Position numbers and translations under genes: made by a program. Of a stretch of 29,396 nucleotides of DNA, positions 9,548 through 19,080 are shown piece after piece. Source of the DNA: Acanthaster planci. Lineage: Eukaryota; Echinodermata; Asteroidea; Valvatida; Acanthasteridae. The notes under the pieces were generated by a model that was not told the DNA's origin, did no database searches, and worked only from the letters and a program-made list of their open reading frames with translations. The stretch covers positions 1-29,396 of the forward strand of contig NW_019091592.1 in NCBI RefSeq assembly GCF_001949145.1. Direction: 5' to 3'. How positions within the stretch are numbered: the stretch's first letter is position 1; the number at the start of each line of letters is the position of its first letter.

Positions 9548-10613
9548 ATGGATAAAGTAAAGGATAAATCAAAGGAGACAGAATTTTCTAAATTGTTTTA
9601 CAGCCCACAAGGCTATTGGAAGAGCGAAAGTGCCGTTGACCATTTGCATCAATTGACGGGTGCAGACAAGTCAGTTATTAGAAACTGGTTAAAGAAACAA
9701 GCTGTTTGGCAAATCTGTATACCTGCCCCTGATTTCATACCCAGGCCGACAATGCGGCAGTCGGAATCTGTAGTACCAAATGAGGTGCATCAGATAGATG
9801 TGTTATACTTGCCTTGGGATCGGGTGAACCGTAAAACTTTTAAATACGCTTTGACCGTTAACGACGTGGGATACAGGCACAGAGAGGCCAAGCCATTGAC
9901 AAGTAAAACTGCCAAACAAACGTCGGAAGTCGTTAAACAGATTTACAAAAGGTTGCCTCTGACCTGGCCTAAATTTGTCATGGTGGATGTGGGATCAGCA
10001 TTTAAAGGCGAGTTTAAAAAGTTGTTTGCCAAACACAACGTCGAAATACAAGTGGGTGAACCGGGTGTTCATAGGTCGTAGGGAATCATCGAATGGTTTA
10101 ACCGAACATTGGCCGAGCATTTATTTGGCCATCAATATGCACAAGAAATGTTAAACGTAGGCGAACGTAATGTTGAATGGGTTGTAAGGTTGCCTCAAGT
10201 AATAAAATCGCTCAACAAAGAAAGACTAGATTAATTGACAAAGAACCTGCAGCAGCCATCAAGTTAGACTATGTGAAACAAGCACCAAGCGTGCCTGAAA
10301 GGGCTAGTGATAAACAACAAAAAGAACCTCCCCCCCCAAAAGAGAAATTGAACTTCCTTCAGATGCAGTTGTTAAGTATCTATATTACGCAGGTGAGCAA
10401 GAAGGTGGCACTGTCAAAAGGACGACCGTTCCGGTCTGGTCCGTGGACGTTTACCAAATTGAGAAGCGCACAAGTCAGTTTAAACGGGTCCAAGGTAAGA
10501 GGGTGAAAACGGGGCCCACTTTATATTACCTGTTGGACGGACCCAAAAGGAGTTTCATTAAAGAAGAACTTCAAGTGGTACCCGAAGACACCGAGTTGCC
10601 TCCCGCTGAGTAA
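9548..10613 (+). pseudogene. Polinton integrase (rve DDE, C-terminal chromodomain-like), broken
   Basis: This would catalyse insertion of the element DNA. From the ATG at 9548 a 177-codon frame holds a zinc-binding-like N-terminal helix region (residues 1-60, GYWKSESAVDHLHQLTG) and most of the rve core: the first catalytic Asp in HQIDVLYLP (about residue 83) and the second in MVDVGSAFKGEF (about 147). A TAG at 10079-10081 interrupts just before the third acidic residue, the Glu in GIIEWFNRTL, which continues in the same frame. Further stops and a frameshift follow near 10230-10360. The C-terminal part (about 10360-10613: YLYYAGEQEGG, VDVYQIEKR, GPTLYYLLDG) resembles the chromodomain-like tail of Polinton integrases and ends at TAA 10611-10613. 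The last ~40 bp overlap the convergent polymerase frame. Confidence 0.88.
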
Positions 10614-13364
10614 GGCAAAGGTGTTATGACCTTACCGTTTTCTATTGTCGACTTTAAGTTTAGTGGCGTAAAAACTAAGCCTAGAGTTTCTTCCTTGTTT
10701 TCGGAGTCTGAATTAAAGACACATTCGTAAACGAGTGAATCGTGTAGTTCTTTTGGCCTAATGTTTTCTAAGGCTTGCCAGCTTTTATGGGGTAAGGCTT
10801 GTCTAGCGAGCTCCAGGTCAGTTTCTTTAAACCCCTTTCTAATTGATGTAAAATGCCCATGGGCCAACGTGTCCACACCCTTTTGTAACAGGTAAAGCTT
10901 TGTGCCCAAGGGTGACAGACACAGTTTATTTTGCTTGATGGTGAATAGTTGATGTTTGTCTTATCTGAACAGTTGCTGCTTAAAAAAGTGTTGTAACCAT
11001 TCAAATAGGCACCTTTTATAAGCCTTGTGTGACAACTGTTTTGGGGTTACTACTTTGGTAACTCCTTTCCCCTTTTTCAAATTCTGTTCTTCCGTTAAAA
11101 TGGAGTACATTTTTGGCCGTATGCAAATGGTTTCCGATATCACTTGGCCACCAAATTCATCTTTCATCTTGCTAATTATTTTTTTTGTTTTTCGGATCGT
11201 AAAGTATATGATTGGGCGGGTACTTGCTCAAATTGAGTAGGCCACACTTTTTGCGTAAGTAATTGGTTAAATCATCGGTTTGAATCTGAACAAGCAGGCT
11301 GTCTGTATCGGTGTACAAAAGACAGACACCCGAGCCAAAGTTCACTTTCAATGTGTTGTAGTAGAAGTCGTACATTAAAGTTATTGATAGATCTGTTTAC
11401 GCTGCAGTAAATGGGCCTATTCAACTTGCCAATTCAAGCTCCTTGCATGATTAGATGCGCGTCGTACTTCTCCAAGTTGTGTAAAATAATGGGGACAGGC
11501 GTTTGCTTTGGTACCACTCTTAACTTCAGATTGCAGTGAGCGTGTGCCAGACCTTGATACTTGCCCGTTACGTGGCAATGTTCTCGGACTTTTCTAAACT
11601 TCTTGATGGGTTTTTCGCAAGTCATGCAAATGAAGTCTCTGAAACCACCGTCGTTTAAGGAACTAAAGGCCGCCTTTTTGCTTTTAGTTTTTGGTTTGTC
11701 CGGGATTGGCATCGACACCATGATTCTTTGGTTGGGCTAATGTGCCTTTCGCAGATCCAGCAGATGTTGCATTTGTTGTGAAGTTTCTGTAGCTTAGTGT
11801 CCAGGTAAGGGGCTTTGGATTGACAAATGTTTCGTTAATTGTGTAAACTTCTCTAGATAATGATTGCACAAAATGAAAGGCTGCATCTTGACCTCTGTAC
11901 GTTTTGCGACTAGTACATACACCGTCACATCTAACAACTGCGTAAGAATAGCCGGAGGGTTTGTGGTGTTGTACCTTGGCCATGTTTAATGGTTCTACTG
12001 GGAGACGCTCTAAAACAGACTCGAAATCTGCGTAGATGGCAAATGGGGCATCTTGCTTATTTTATAGTTTTTAAACTTGAGAATGTTTTAGCCCTTTACA
12101 GGTAACTCTACTTTGGAAGGTGCTGTGTCCATTCCTTGGCAGTCTTCTTGGTGTTTGTCTCGCTGTTGTTCAGTTTGAAAGTGAGATAGCAATTGAAGCG
12201 TCAGTGTGATTTGCCATCGTGATTGTTGACGTCACCCATTAACTGAGAAAAGGTCTTAATCCAACAGTCGTGGCCTGTTTCACCTTGGTTAAAGTAAAGT
12301 AAGTAATCGGATTGCCCATGCATTTAGTTTTGTAAAGTATGGAAATGCCTTCTTTCCCCGTGTAACCGAATACATTGATTGCCAAGTTGTTTTGTGATTC
12401 GATTCGTGGAATCTGCGACAAGGGAGTGGGAAAGCCCACTTTTGTAAAATTTAAGCCGTCGTCTGCAGTTTAAGTTGAAGTTCTGTCCTTGTGTGTCTTA
12501 TAATTGGGATTGGTTTCCAGCTGATGTCAGACGTTTCTAAATATAACTTTAAAGCAGCTCTCAACGCCCAGCAAATGCCCTCTGAGTCATTCGTATTTTG
12601 GACGTTAATGATTGCTTTCTTGTCTGTCAGTTCTTTAGGCAGTGAGATGTAAGATTACACTTTACCATGTTGATGTAAAACGCGCTGACTGCGCCTCTCT
12701 GTTTGTGACCTTCAACATCTACAAGTTGTTTTGCTATTTGTTCCTTCAAGGCACACTTGACTTCCCGTTTAGAAATCACCACGTTATTTTTACTCATAAA
12801 TGTGAAAACGCCAAATTTAGTTTCAGCTCTGGGCTTTTCCATTTTGAATTTGACCTTGATTGCCATTTGCAACTTGTAAGAGCCTATCTCTTTAAACTCG
12901 GCCAACGCTTTATCCTCGATAGACTTTTTGTAAAAATCGACAAAGTGAATCAAGTCGTCGGCAAAGAAAGTAGGCGCCAGTTCCCAATTTCTGTAGTTAC
13001 CTTGAAAGCGCTGGATTCTGCGGATGTTTACCTCTTCGATTGCTTCTGGTTTAATGTAAGATTTAATTGCAGTGATTAGGTCTTTTCGCAGTACGTTGCC
13101 TGTGTGCCTGTGGCCGTTAATGATATGTTGTTGTCTTGTGCTATCTGTCAGAGTTGACGATACGACTGTCTCGTGAGATTTTTGAATTGTTTGTTGATTC
13201 GCTCGAAGTGCTTGTACAAGTTCAGGTCTGGTGTGTTGTTTACGTTTAGCTGGCGGAGGTAATGGAATGTTATGTTGTTTGACAAAGTCGGATAAAAACA
13301 TTTTTTTCAATCGTCTAAAGTCTGATAAGATAGTACGACATTGTGATTTTGTTTTCGTATTCAT
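10571..13364 (-). pseudogene. Polinton protein-primed DNA polymerase B, core-deleted
   Basis: Reading leftward from the ATG at 13364: a basic N-terminal region of about 235 codons with a FGVFTFMSKNNVVISKREVK block; a frameshift near 12640; the INVQNTNDSEGICWALR block (12540-12620); a finger-like HDCWIK segment near 12260; the exonuclease motif YADFES (about 12025-12045); a HCHVTGKYQGLAHAHCNLK zinc/exonuclease block (about 11530-11590) and HNLEKYDAHLIM (about 11450). There a TGA and a jump follow: the next recognisable piece is LNRPIYC at about 11415, then the palm motif C LLYTDTDSLL (about 11290-11320), the KMKDEFGG/RPKMYSIL block and a C-terminal tail. The palm motif A region between HLIM and NRPIYC is absent. 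With 2.8 kb against roughly 3-3.6 kb for intact family members, and many frameshifts, it is inactive. Confidence 0.87.
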
Positions 13365-13399
13365 GTCTTTATTTATATATATTTTTTCTCAAAGCGTCA

Positions 13400-13630
13400 G
13401 GGGAGAGTCAGTTTTACTGAGAAATAGAGAAGTCTCAGGGAAGTCCCTTTTTGGTTTGGGAAGTCATGAGTTTTGGTTCGGGAAGTCACGAGTTCGGGGG
13501 AAGACCCTTAAATTTCTGGTTCGGGAAGTCACGAATTCTGTTTCGGGAAGTCACAAGTTTTGGTTTGGGAAGTCCCTTTTGGTTTGGGAAGTCACAAGCG
13601 AAAAGGGAGAAGTCCCTTCTGGTATGGGAT
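13400..13630. repeat. GGGAAGTCACGAGTTTTGGT minisatellite
   Basis: Around ten copies of GGGAAGTC occur in 230 bp, with variable extensions (ACGAGTTTTGGTTC, CCTTTTGGTTT, ACAAGTTTTGG). Spacing is 17-28 bp, so the array is a mixture of two unit types, GGGAAGTCAC(G/A)AGTT and GGGAAGTCCCTTT. It begins only ~35 bp upstream of the polymerase start codon (13364) and could lie within the Polinton terminal region, where subterminal repeats are common, or be flanking DNA. Open frames across it are repeat artefacts. Confidence 0.8.
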
Positions 13631-13639
13631 AAGTGAAAA

Positions 13640-14355
13640 TGAGGGGGCTGGTCCAGAACTGTCCTTGGCATACTACTTATTTAGGTGCATCGTAAATGCT
13701 GAACTTGTGCCGGATCACCCTGAAATCTGATTTGTTCCAAGACAAAATTTACACCTTTTTGTTACCAGCTTTGCTGACCATGTACTCCTTGTGGTCTTAA
13801 ACCAAAGCGTATAATGGCAGATTTATATAACATCTCTGATTACTTGTCAAGTTGTGTGGCAATGTCAATTACAGCGCAGAGGCAGAATTTTATCACAATG
13901 GCACAATAATCACTGGAGCAACGGATCAAGAAAAAAATGGCATCTGTATACGAAGTGCACATACATGTATTTGCAGAGTGCAGATCACTAATTCAAGTGA
14001 GAATTTGTGGCCAGCTCATTAGCATTAAAAGTGCCCCACAGTATCTTTTGAAAAAGGTGATTGTTTGGCCCCCAGAATGGTGAGATTGTGTAAATCGTTG
14101 CTTGGATGGACTCTCTGGGTCTTTGAGCTTTCGTATGAGAGCAGAATGGCTAAAAACTACAGTTAAAAAATGGTCGTAAGTGCCCGAGAAAGTTGAGGGT
14201 TGCCACTTGCAAAATGCATGGCTGCAATGGGACTTTGGAAAAATCACTTTTCAGGAGGTGATGTTGTTTTGTGGGTATAATTAAAAATGTAATTGGTTAA
14301 CCCACAAAAAAATCGAAAAGAAATTGAAAGATTAGGGACTAGACAATAATTTCAT
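13640..14355. other. No gene seen; small hairpin at 14267-14309
   Basis: There is no recognisable coding motif. TTTTGTGGGT (14267-14276) and ACCCACAAAA (14300-14309) form a perfect 10-bp inverted repeat with a 23-nt AT-rich loop, possibly the end or core of a small inverted-repeat element. An 84-codon minus frame at 13993-14247 has no family I recognise. Confidence 0.4.
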
Positions 14356-15660
14356 TTGTGTTCTGAAATCTCAGGGATGTTGGCATGCAGGCATGTATGT
14401 TATCGGGCCCTGAACAGTGCAGACTTTACACTGTTTTCAATGGGGCTTGAATTTAGTGGACTGTACCCTGAAGCTGATCGCTGCCTTATTATACAGCGCG
14501 TAGTTCATGCATTTCCCTATCTCGTTAGCGTGCAGATTTTCATGTTAAGACTTGACAGACGTGCATGCATGGACCGAAAAAAGAGATTGTATCATATCGT
14601 GTACATTTATGATGGCAGCAATACTACTCTACAGTGTACACATGATGTCAAATTGAGTGTATGTAAACGATTCTGCACAATGAGTGCAAGTTTGTTTTTG
14701 TATGCAATATTGGTGGTGTTAATAGCAAGACTGGCAAAATACCAAGACTGTGGGGGAACAAGACCGAAACCACAGGGTACCGAGACCAGGAAAGACCGGT
14801 CTCGAGACCTACAACACTGGTTTGTAGTTGGGTATTATACAGACGTATTATTTGATCGTCTGTGAGCAGCTAGAGACGCCTTGTCTATAAATCTCAACAG
14901 AGGGCGATCTTTGCAGTCTTAACTGTACGAACGAGCAGCCATAAGGCCCACAGACTGATTTCAGACGTTTTAACACACACAAGCTATCCCGTTGTGTTGA
15001 ATCAATGCAATGGCTACTGTACTTGGGCAGGGTATCGCTGAGTTGAAAACCAGCGGTCCCAGACTCACAAGGCATAATGCATGAATATCACACTATTACG
15101 ATAAGTGCTTACTGCACGTGTTAGAACCCACTTCTTTCAGCAGATGCTTTCCAGCAGTGCTTCCCAGCAGATGCTTTCCAGCAGTGCTTCCCACCAGTGC
15201 TTAAGCTTCCAAGCTAGGCTTGTGCTTCTCAGCAGCAAACTGTCCTTCTGCCCATCTGTGCGCGTCTTTTATGCCTGCTTTGCAGACGTTATACAGGTGA
15301 TTATAGCTCGCAGTGTACTGCCAGTAGCCAATCAGCGTACCCCGGGCGGTCCTTCTCCTGCGAGCTTCTGGTGAACACCTCACGCGCCCTCTGTGTTAGC
15401 CCGCGAGTACTCAAATGTTCCTCTGTCGCGTTACAGTATTCAGAATTTTGTAGAATGAAGGTTCTAGGAACTGCATGCCATCTTTGTTTCCCACTCAGTG
15501 CCTGGCCACATAATAAGGCATTAATGACCTGCATGTACAATCGAAAGCCAATACAAGCTCTAAATCCAGCGATACACGTCGTTCACGCAGCTGATGACCC
15601 TAACACGAACAGTCAGGTTACCATTGTGAACACCACTTGGTGTTTGTGATGTCAAACATG
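14356..15660. other. GC-richer patch, unassigned
   Basis: GC and CpG rise relative to both sides. A 169-codon plus frame (14356-14865) is the longest here. It contains an apparent hydrophobic stretch (ASLFLYAILVVLIARLA) and ends in a KPQGTETRKDRSRDL segment derived from GGTCTCGAGACC-type repeat DNA, so I do not trust it as a gene. Words such as AACAGAGGGCGATCT and CACGCGCCCTCTGTG at 14.9 and 15.38 kb resemble ends of dispersed animal repeats. It may be an old transposon or a host regulatory or first-exon region; I cannot decide. Confidence 0.25.
15138..15210. repeat. 27-bp tandem duplication plus partial copy
   Basis: Two 27-bp units starting CAGCAGATGCTTTCCAG (15138-15164 and 15165-15191) are identical as far as I can see. 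A partial copy (CACCAGTGCTTAAGC) follows. Confidence 0.85.
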
Positions 15661-16435
15661 CTTGAGTTTTTCCCCAAGAATTTCACACATGAAGTTAGTC
15701 GTTTCTTCAGTGCAAGCTATAATAACTTTCTTTTTGGGTGTGTTTGTATTTCCCTGTGGAGGGTTCATAAAGATCGACATGCATACGTCTTAAGTTTGTC
15801 TTTTAAATAAACTGACTTTGAAATATCCCACAGAAGATATTTTCACCGTGATATCTGTCAGCGTAGTTTTTTTTTAAGATGAAAAACAGCAGTCATGAAA
15901 TGTATCCTTGGGGAGTGACCTTTCATGCAGCCCTATAATTCTCTATAAGTGGAATGCAGATTTAGAAAGTTCAAATTAAGTCAATACCCAAAGCACCATG
16001 GTCAGAACAAAGTATTTTAGCGATCGAGAAATGCATGCTGGTATTGATCAGGTACAAAGTCTGTTTGCCTTCCTCCGAAATCTGAGTCAAGTTATTTGTT
16101 ACTTACATATAAGGAAACGAAAAATGACATGATGGAATGTGCGGCAACGAATGCATATCATGTTTTTTTTTTTTTATAGGAGCCACATTCTTGTTCATAT
16201 GTAGGTGTAATTGCTGATCATTTTCCAAGATTTGTTGGGAAAAGCCATACCACTAATGCATTAACATATAAATTTGCTTTCATGGAGGAAAGCAACAGGT
16301 GAAAAATCTACACACATGTAGGGGTGGGGTGATATTCTTTATTCAGTTGGACACAAAGAATAACAGACGGCAGGGAAATAATCTCTCTTTTGAATGTGTT
16401 TGCCCTAAAAGGGCAGTTTGGTCTTTCGGCGGCGT
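15661..16435. other. No gene seen
   Basis: AT-rich sequence with a T13 tract at about 16162-16174 and no recognisable protein motif. The last ~100 bp before 16436 should contain the 3' end and terminal repeat of the Tc1/mariner copy, with a small GCCCTAAAAGGGC palindrome at about 16402-16414, but I could not match it to a repeat on the other side. Confidence 0.4.
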
Positions 16436-17457
16436 TTAATAGCCAGATGCCAGTCCCTCGTTTTCGATGACCTTGGAATTACTTTATGGATATGATTGAG
16501 GTATCGCGTGCACGATTCAACAGTCACTCGTGTGTTCCAGAACAGAAGAATTCCCTCCATCAGTTCATCTTTCTTGGTTGGCTTCACTGTTTGTCTGAGA
16601 AAGTGTTTCATTTCGTGCCAAAAGTTTTCAATACGGTTCAGGTCGGGGACTCCGATGGGAACTTTGTCCAGTTGATCTCTGCCTGGCTGATGAAGTTTTT
16701 TGTTGTCTTGGCTGTGTGCTTGGGGTCGTTGTCCTGCTGGAACCGGTGGCCGTCCGGAAACTGTCTCCTTAAGAAAAGCAGCAAAGTGTTCTGCAGTATT
16801 TCTTGCCAGTAAAAGTCACCATCCATGATGTCTTGGAACACCAGGATTGGCATCTTTCCGCACTTTGAAATTCTTGCCCAGACGTGTACTTTTACGGGAT
16901 GTTTGGCTTTGGGTTTCAGCCTTCTTGGCGTGTTCTGTTTCCGGAAACAGAGTTTTCCATGGCGCTCTGGTTCAATAGAACTTTTGTCCATAAAAAAAAA
17001 GTCATCGAAAGTGTCTCCTCCATGCTGTGCCTCAAGATAGAACTGAAGTCACTCAGTCCGGTTCTGTTCACAGACAATCTGGCAGTAGAAAGGCCTACTC
17101 TGCATGAACTCAAGCTGTTTTTGAATTCAATGAATTCGGGTTGGCGACACATCAATTTTGAAGATGTTGTGGAGGATGACACATACGTCTTGGGCAGAAA
17201 GTTCATCATCGTTCTCGTACATGAACAGTAATATGAACAGATCGTTGACTAACTGAGGTAGCCCCTGGGGAAACTTCAATGGAGGTCTTGGTCCGTCTCC
17301 AAATGAACCAGTTTATTGATATTTCTTGAAAAATAGAGGAACGGTCCACCGCGTGACAATGATGTCATCTTTCCGGAGGTCATATAAGATGTCTTTTGGG
17401 CTTAACTCGGCACAATGCAACAGTACGATGCGAGTTTTTGCATAAAGTTTTGGCATT
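16436..17457 (-). pseudogene. Tc1/mariner transposase, broken
   Basis: Reading leftward from the ATG at about 17457, the first 50 codons form a helix-turn-helix-like start (PKDILYDLRKDDIIVTRWTV), followed by a GDGPRP linker (about 17283-17300) and a second DNA-binding region in another frame (17210-17000). The DDE domain follows: a MDKSSIEPE segment at 16989 where the first catalytic Asp is expected; an HPVKVHVWA-ISKCGK block; QQDNDPKHT (about 16690) with the second Asp; and, after a frameshift near 16640, IENFWHEMKHFLRQTVKP with the third acidic position as Glu. The family-typical end GLASGY stops at TAA 16436-16438. The length of ~340 codons is normal for the family. At least three frameshifts make it inactive. 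Terminal inverted repeats and TA duplications were not found by eye. Confidence 0.9.
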
Positions 17458-17458
17458 G

Positions 17459-17509
17459 AGTGATTGTCATCTGCATCATGGTTAAACCATGATGCGGATG
17501 ACAATCACT
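17459..17509. repeat. 51-bp near-perfect palindrome
   Basis: Arms of 25 bp (17459-17483 and 17485-17509) flank one central base; the only difference is T versus C at one position, which would still pair as G-U in RNA. The arm core is TGATTGTCATC and CATCATGGTT. It ends 1-2 bp before the predicted transposase start codon, so it lies in the 5' leader of the Tc1 copy. Confidence 0.92.
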
Positions 17510-18399
17510 TAATCATGAGGATGGAAAGCAATGATAATATAATGTAGCTGATGGGAAGAGCTTTATATACTTAGCGTGATGTCATAATGAAGTACACCCG
17601 CTGTACCTCCCCATATGCACAGTTATGAACCATGACCAGTCATCTATCATGCATGACCTTTCACCGACCGTTCTTATGTCCATGTAATTGTTTTGTCCAT
17701 GCATGTGCCACATATGTACATGTATAGTGTATAATTACATGTATGTAAAACATCAAGGAGTTTCGGTTTATTTTTTTCCATGCTGTTTGGGAACCACTTT
17801 TGGCCAACAACATTACACCCTGATTCATGAAAGTCAGTTTGAGCATGTACACTTTCACTCTTTGGTTGATATTTCTAAAATTTATGATTTGCCACAAATT
17901 GGACAAAACATACTATGAAACATATTTTTTTCACCCACATTTCCCAGAGTGTCCGTCAAATGACAAAACAATATTTATAACAAAACTAACAACCTTTACA
18001 GTTACAACAAAATTTAAGAAGTGCCGTGACTGAAAAAAAGGGATGATCAAAAATCCTAATTATAAAGGACTTTCATGCTGTCACATTTTGAACCCATATT
18101 CGGGCACAAGATCGCATGCGCTAATGCATTATGTAAGAATTCGTCACACATGACACTGTGCATGCATTTGTATCCAAAGTCACTTATTGAAGGTACATTT
18201 TAAACAAATTGGATTTGACCAACTTTGTAGCTAAGCGTAAATTGGGTTGTAGACAAATGTTGTAACATCGTAACTGTGGCAAGATTTCACTTAATGCAAC
18301 ACTTTCATCACTAAAATGTTTCAGATGATTATTTGCAATCAGATTTTTTTGTCTTTGTTACAGGAAGCATACAGTGCTGTTGGCCAACGGGGCCAACCT
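17510..18399. other. No gene seen
   Basis: The first part (17510-17620) may be the Tc1 leader and promoter; it contains CTTTATATACTT near 17561. The rest is AT-rich with ATGTACAT words at 17.71-17.74 kb. Overlapping open frames of 68-81 codons at 17661-18033 show no domain. A pyrimidine tract ending TTTGTTACAG at 18363 looks like an acceptor, but it abuts LINE sequence. Confidence 0.4.
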
Positions 18400-19080
18400 T
18401 TTTACTTTTGAATTAAATGTGTGTTTTTATACGAAGCTGGCGTACCCTCCCAGACTCAAGCACCTCAAAGAAGGCATTCAGTGGGTTGGATGGATTGTTT
18501 TTTATTTTCTGAAAATGAATCAACTGCCTGTCATCCACCAGAACTTGAACATTCTTGATGTCACAACTAATTATTTTGCGCAGCATTTTTCCAATCTTCT
18601 CAATTTTTTCCTTGTTTTTGACAGTGAGAGAGTTGAACAAAATGATTGAGCAGAACGTCACAACTGACTGTATTACAGAAACGTAAAATGAATTGAGAAT
18701 ATCTCTATCTACTTAAAAGGATTTTGGCTTCCAAAGAAAATACAATCATTGATTAGCCTTTGCAAGGGTTCTGTTGATATGCTGGTTCCATGTAAGGCTA
18801 TTGCCAAAAAGAACACCCAGGTACTTTTAACTTGATACAGTTTCAACACATTGTCCATTCAACATAACTGGATGCATGCCATTTTTAATTTTACAGAAGT
18901 CGAAAATCATTTCTTTAGTCTTATTGACGTTTAAGATCAGCACATATCCTTCACACCACTGGTAAAGGAGGGATTTTGCATTGATTCCTGTCACTACTGT
19001 TAACATAGTATTTTTCCCAGACTCAGGAGTGGTAATTTTGATACGTTCAATTTGATAGTTCAAATAGATTATCATCTTAC
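18400..19080 (-). mobile_element. L2/Rex1-like LINE, 3' fragment of the RT ORF
   Basis: Minus-strand frames encode the C-terminal half of a non-LTR reverse transcriptase. Near 18830-18950 comes WCEGYVLILNVNKTKEMIFDF with the downstream NGQCVETVSS, the conserved stretch that follows the RT catalytic box. After a frame change comes a KYLGV-like block with FLWKPKSF (about 18730), then LTVKNKEKIEKIGKMLRKII (about 18580-18640) and a C-terminal NPLNAFFEVLESGR block (about 18450). This order is typical of L2/Rex1-type LINEs of the CR1 group. The catalytic YxDD box, the endonuclease and the 5' end are absent: the copy is 5' truncated near 19080 and carries stops, so it is inactive. Confidence 0.8.

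Larger units (their letters stand above)
8806..13370. mobile_element. Decayed Polinton/Maverick remnant
   Basis: Three Polinton genes lie in family-typical arrangement: a small membrane/coiled-coil protein and a retroviral-type integrase on the plus strand, then a protein-primed family B DNA polymerase on the minus strand converging on the integrase. Every gene has frameshifts or stops. Full Polintons are about 15-20 kb with long terminal inverted repeats and also encode a packaging ATPase, a cysteine protease and capsid proteins; none of these is visible, nor are the inverted repeats. The outer limits given here are therefore approximate. The copy is either internally deleted or truncated. 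Base use (more CpG, less AT) differs from the flanks. Confidence 0.85.

Noticed and set aside
13231-13636. Glycine/serine-rich repeat protein frames over the minisatellite
   Set aside because: The repeated peptide (VWEVMSFGSGSHEF-like) is simply the translation of the GGGAAGTC array, open in several frames at once.
14356-14865. 169-codon open frame with a possible membrane segment
   Set aside because: Its C-terminal part is repeat DNA of the GGTCTCGAGACC kind, no family motif is visible, and the single hydrophobic stretch is not enough. It is kept only as an unassigned patch.
18363-18420. Acceptor-like TTTGTTACAG followed by an open plus-strand frame
   Set aside because: The frame is antisense to the C-terminal block of the L2/Rex1-like LINE, and the apparent exon has no donor of good quality.
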